Position numbers and translations under genes: made by a program. The notes beneath the pieces are model-generated. The model searched no databases. It had not been told where the DNA came from and was given only the letters and a program-made list of their open reading frames with translations. Positions 60,708 through 64,000 of a stretch of 64,000 nucleotides of DNA are shown piece after piece. Each line of letters opens with the position of its first letter. The first letter of the stretch is position 1. The stretch spans positions 62,001-126,000 of the forward strand of contig NZ_VIFM01000003.1 of the NCBI RefSeq assembly GCF_006636215.1, read 5' to 3'. The stretch is from Myxococcus llanfairpwllgwyngyllgogerychwyrndrobwllllantysiliogogogochensis (GTDB lineage: Bacteria > Myxococcota > Myxococcia > Myxococcales > Myxococcaceae).

Positions 60708-60747
60708 CAGCCTCAGCTACTCCAAGCCGAACATTCAGCCGGCAGGG

Positions 60748-60939
60748 TTATCGAATCGTGCTCGCATCCTCTTCATTGTGCAGGTCGAAGACGGTGCCGT
60801 TGCCATACTTCTCCTCAAGAAGCGTGTAGGCTTCGTCACCGTCGGTTGCCATCACGGTGACCTGCAGACCCGGCTGAGTCTGAGCGGGGCCCTCGAGCAG
60901 GATGATTGCTCGGTACTCTCTCAAGTTCTTTTCGGTCAT
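60748..60939 (-). CDS. 63-residue candidate immunity protein, copy B
   Basis: Starts MTEKNLREYRAIILLEGPA; conserved VTVMATDGDEAYTLLEEKYG and GTVFDLHNEEDASTIR as in copy A. The ATG comes seven bases after the stop of RHS-2, a spacing that suggests translation directly after the toxin. Immediate downstream position, small size and acidic nature make it the best candidate for the cognate immunity protein of the RHS-2 toxin (inference from position). No family recognised, no signal peptide. Confidence 0.72.
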   Translation of the reverse strand: MTEKNLREYRAIILLEGPAQTQPGLQVTVMATDGDEAYTLLEEKYGNGTVFDLHNEEDASTIR

Positions 60940-60946
60940 GTCGTGT

Positions 60947-63900
60947 CTACTTGAAGGGTGCGAGGCAGATATCACTATAGCAAAAGCCGCCGACGATGGT
61001 TCCCTCGCCTCGGAGGATGTTCGTGATTTCGTCGGGCGTCATCTTGGTGATGTCATGGATTTTCACGTTGGGGTTCTTTCTCCAACGAAGTTTGTCATCT
61101 CTGAGAAAATTTGGCGCCGGAGTGATTCTGCCCCCGCGTGAGCCGTGAGCCCCCGAGAGAATGTGTACATCTCCCTTGGTGAGGGCGTCATTCACGTGCG
61201 GGGCGAAATGGAACTGGATGATCTCCCCATTGGAGGTCCAGACCTCTCCACCTGCCGCGTTCTTGGTCATGGAGAAGGAGCCACTGGGCGGGGGGGCTCG
61301 AGTCCCGAAGGCTCGAGCAACATCGTCCACCACGCCACGAACTTTCGTGACGGGGGCTCTGAGCACGGATGCAACGCCGCCTCCCGATTCGATGATGGAA
61401 AAGATGCTGGCGCCAGAGGCGAGTGTGTAGAAGGCCGTCTTCCCCGCGCCGACGACGCAGCCGCCTGTTTCTCCGTTGCCGCAGGCTGACTTGGTTTGGA
61501 GATAGCTCTCTCCCGCCGTCACGAACGGGATGAACTCGTTGACGGCGTAGCTGACCGCGGCGAGCTTGCTGACTGGCTCGTAGCGCTCATACGACGTCGC
61601 GGCCGCGACCATGCTGTCGAGCTGGCCCTTGGCCAGGGACCTGCCGACATGGCACCCGAGGGACAAGCCACACGGGAACTGGTCGTAGGCGGCCCCTATC
61701 TTCCCCGCGGCGGTCGTCATCAGCGACGTCAGGCTGGCCTTGGACTCGCCGGAGCTCTGCCCGATGTCGTTCGTGTGGTGGGCATCCGGCTGCGCCTTCG
61801 CGTCATCCAGACTCTCCACGCTGGGGACACGGAGGTCGACCGAGGGCAGGAACGGCGTGGCCCCCGGTGCGGACTCGTGCCGCAGCAGTGATTCCGCCAC
61901 CAGGTTCGGTCCCGGCACATACCCACCGCCCGAGCTGCCTCCCCACTGGCCCACCAGCGTTCCACCGTAGGGCGTGAACCCGCTGGGGTCCGTGTAGCGA
62001 ATTGGGTTGTTCAACACATAGGAGTACGCGTTGTACGCCTGCACCGAGCCCGCATCCGCGATGACGGGGTCCGCGCTGATGAACCGCATCAACCGCGGGT
62101 CGTAGATGCGCCCGCGCATGTTGATGAGACCCAGCTCCTCATCCTGCTCATGCCCGGTGAAGCCCCGCTTCGCGCCGCTGTAGCTCGCGCTGGACGCCTG
62201 CAGCAGGTTGGTCGCGTCTCGCCGTCCGCCGTAGGGCTCGAACTTGATGCGCTCCACCACCGCGCCCGCGGCGTTGGTGACAGTGTCGGGACTGCCCTGC
62301 TTGTCGTTGAGGAAGTACCGGGCGCTCTCCGTGCTCGACCCCTCGTCCCACGACAGCTCTCCGATGATGCCCTCGGGGCTGGGGATGCTGAGCACGTGTG
62401 TCGTCGTCAGCCCCTGCTTGCGTCGCTGGTAGAGGCCGCCGACATAGAGCACTTCCTCCATGCCGCCGCTCTTCTGCTTACGCACGCGCGTTCCGGACGC
62501 GTCGTAGTCGAAGCGGACCGTCTGGCCCCCCTGGGTGATGGACTCCGGCAAATCGAAGGGCGTGTATGTGACGGTCCGGACCTCGTTGTTCGAAACGTCG
62601 CGCGAGGCCGTCTGGTTGCCCCGGTGGTCGTACTCGTAGGTGAGCGAGTCCGCTCCGAACTGCGCCCGTTTGACGGCGTGCGGTCCACCCGTCGCGCCCA
62701 GGGTGTAGTTCAGCGTGGACGTCGGCTCCCAGCCGGTGACAGGGGAGCGGCTGAGCAGGTTGCCGAGCGCGTCGTACTGGAACTGGACGTCCAGCGTCTG
62801 GCAGTTCTGCTGGACCTTCCAGCGCTCCAACCGGTCCAACGCGTCGTAGGTGAACTTCTCCGTCGCGCCGACCATGAGGTCGTGCCGGGCGGAGAGGTTG
62901 TGATTGTCCGTGTACTCGTAGGCGAGTCGCTGGACGTTGGTGCCACTGCGCTTCGCGTCCAGGAACCGCAGACGACCCATGGTGTCGTAGCGGAAGTCGC
63001 GCACCACCCCACTGCCATAGCGCGCCTGCGTCAGCCGCCCCCCGCTGTCTCGCGCGAGCGCCGACCAGTAGCTGGTGATGGAGTTCGTCTGGTAGATGCT
63101 CGAGAGGTCGCCTCGCGAGGTGTACGAGTAGCCAATCGACACCGGCTGCCCGTTGAACATGACGGGGTAGGTGAGCCGGCTCACCCGTCCGTAGGCGTCG
63201 TACTGCCGGCTCATCACCTGCGTGCCGCCAGCGACTTCCTGCGACGTGTTCGTCTCGCGGCCGAAGTCGTCATAGACATGATTCGTGATGACGATGCCCG
63301 CGGGATTGCCGGTGGGCGTACGCGTCGCACGCGACAGGCGCCGGATGGCACCCGGGCCCTGGTCATAGAGATAGGACAGGCTCTCCTTCTCGTTCGTGGC
63401 CGTGCGGACCCGGCCGAGCACGTCCCGCTCGTACGACGTGGTGATGAGGCCGGGCATGCCCACGGGGCCGTCCGAGTCGCTCTTAACCTCGCCAAACGCG
63501 TTGTAGAGGAAGGTCCGCGTCCCCGCGTTCGGGTCCACCGTCCGCTCGAGCCGACCAAAGCCATCATAGAAGTTCGCGCTGCGATGGCCCTGCGGGTCAT
63601 CCGTGAACTCCAGCCGACCGAAGGGACCATACCCATACGTCATGGTCGCCTCCTTCGACGTCCCCACCGCCTCGGTCGACCGCACCATCAGCCCGCGGAA
63701 GTCGAGCAGCGTCTTCCTCGCCTGGTTGATGGCGTCCGTCACCACCGTCTGGGTGGAGTAGGGCGCGGGCACCGTGTACGCGATGCGCTCCAGGAGCTTT
63801 CCGGAAGGCCCCGTCGTCCCGTCCCCGAAGCGGCGCGCCGTGACGCGGCCGAGGGGGTCGTACTCGTAGGACTCCCACGTCGGCTGCTCGGTGCTGGTGC

Positions 63901-64000
63901 GAGGTGCCTCGGACTTCTGCACACGCCCCTGGACGTCATAGGTGACGCTGGAGGTCACCGGCTGTCCATCGAAGCGGGCTCCCTGGGTCGCCACGGGCCG
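60947..64000 (-). CDS. RHS polymorphic toxin (RHS-2), C-terminal part, unrecognised toxin domain
   Basis: The C-terminal 1017 or so residues; the N-terminus lies beyond the right edge. YD/RHS repeats run to the core end (GLINMRGRIYDPRLMRFISA, NAYSYVLNNPIRYTDPSG). A stretch shared with RHS-1 follows (SVESLDDAKAQPDAHHTNDI, AVNEFIPFVTAGESY), then similarity stops. The unique tail of about 130 residues contains GEIIQFHFAPHVNDALTKGD, VHILSGAHGSRGGRITPAPN, KIHDITKMTPDEITNILRGE and a final CYSDICLAPFK. I do not recognise this toxin. Conserved-looking His/Gly and late Cys residues suggest an enzyme. A small gene follows by 7 bases. Confidence 0.9.
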   Translation of the reverse strand, partial: RPVATQGARFDGQPVTSSVTYDVQGRVQKSEAPRTSTEQPTWESYEYDPLGRVTARRFGDGTTGPSGKLLERIAYTVPAPYSTQTVVTDAINQARKTLLDFRGLMVRSTEAVGTSKEATMTYGYGPFGRLEFTDDPQGHRSANFYDGFGRLERTVDPNAGTRTFLYNAFGEVKSDSDGPVGMPGLITTSYERDVLGRVRTATNEKESLSYLYDQGPGAIRRLSRATRTPTGNPAGIVITNHVYDDFGRETNTSQEVAGGTQVMSRQYDAYGRVSRLTYPVMFNGQPVSIGYSYTSRGDLSSIYQTNSITSYWSALARDSGGRLTQARYGSGVVRDFRYDTMGRLRFLDAKRSGTNVQRLAYEYTDNHNLSARHDLMVGATEKFTYDALDRLERWKVQQNCQTLDVQFQYDALGNLLSRSPVTGWEPTSTLNYTLGATGGPHAVKRAQFGADSLTYEYDHRGNQTASRDVSNNEVRTVTYTPFDLPESITQGGQTVRFDYDASGTRVRKQKSGGMEEVLYVGGLYQRRKQGLTTTHVLSIPSPEGIIGELSWDEGSSTESARYFLNDKQGSPDTVTNAAGAVVERIKFEPYGGRRDATNLLQASSASYSGAKRGFTGHEQDEELGLINMRGRIYDPRLMRFISADPVIADAGSVQAYNAYSYVLNNPIRYTDPSGFTPYGGTLVGQWGGSSGGGYVPGPNLVAESLLRHESAPGATPFLPSVDLRVPSVESLDDAKAQPDAHHTNDIGQSSGESKASLTSLMTTAAGKIGAAYDQFPCGLSLGCHVGRSLAKGQLDSMVAAATSYERYEPVSKLAAVSYAVNEFIPFVTAGESYLQTKSACGNGETGGCVVGAGKTAFYTLASGASIFSIIESGGGVASVLRAPVTKVRGVVDDVARAFGTRAPPPSGSFSMTKNAAGGEVWTSNGEIIQFHFAPHVNDALTKGDVHILSGAHGSRGGRITPAPNFLRDDKLRWRKNPNVKIHDITKMTPDEITNILRGEGTIVGGFCYSDICLAPFK

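Larger units (their letters stand above)
60681..60982. repeat. Direct repeat B: immunity cassette (about 300 bases)
   Basis: Counterpart of repeat A; here the toxin part continues into the full RHS-2 gene. Similarity on the toxin side ends at the base where copy A changes to a different gene. Confidence 0.75.

Noticed and set aside
49105..64000. Possible prophage or insertion sequence carrying the RHS loci
   Set aside because: No transposase, integrase, phage structural gene or terminal repeat seen; the repeats present are RHS coding homology.

Overview
The window looks like chromosomal DNA of a myxobacterium, probably Myxococcaceae (inference). It is GC-rich with strong third-position GC bias and many GTG/TTG starts, has abundant secreted lipoproteins, and carries MopE-type metal-binding repeats, TamA/TamB, stop/start-overlapping operons and polymorphic-toxin loci. 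I see no rRNA, tRNA, CRISPR array, insertion sequence or phage gene.

Left part (1-16.4 kb): the N-terminus of a polysaccharide deacetylase; a small Cys protein; a TolC-type efflux channel divergent from a MarR regulator whose ribosome site lies inside an inverted repeat; an exbB-exbD-tonB energy-transduction operon; a PQQ-type sugar dehydrogenase; an FCP1-like HAD phosphatase; three unknown envelope proteins, one a 10-cysteine peptide; a same-strand run of GH13 glucan enzyme, AraC regulator, DoxX and aldo/keto reductase; and a secreted zinc metalloprotease followed by a 5'-deleted, out-of-frame copy of itself.

Middle part (16.4-46.9 kb): a seven-gene plus-strand operon (anchor protein, MoxR ATPase, membrane protein, ABC ATPase and permease, DUF58, two VWA proteins), with all but the first junction overlapping; at the DUF58/VWA junction the stop/start unit is repeated three times. 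Then come secreted unknowns, a PMT-like glycosyltransferase, a muramidase-like lipoprotein, tamA-tamB, malQ, a 3-methyladenine DNA glycosylase that looks leaderless, an ECF sigma factor with zinc anti-sigma factor and rlmN, and mscL with a C-terminal zinc ribbon.

Right part (46.9-64 kb): a minus-strand polymorphic-toxin island. Two paralogous SpvB/RHS proteins share the RHS core and about 200 residues after it, then switch to unrelated C-terminal toxin domains: ADP-ribosyltransferase-like in the first, unrecognised in the second. Around them lie a barstar-family protein, a SUKH (SMI1/KNR4) protein, several small unknowns and two copies of a 63-residue candidate immunity gene. One copy follows the second toxin by 7 bases. 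The other sits behind a short scar that still encodes that toxin's last codons, which suggests cassette displacement. A MopE-repeat secreted protein is encoded just upstream of the first RHS gene, probably in the same operon.
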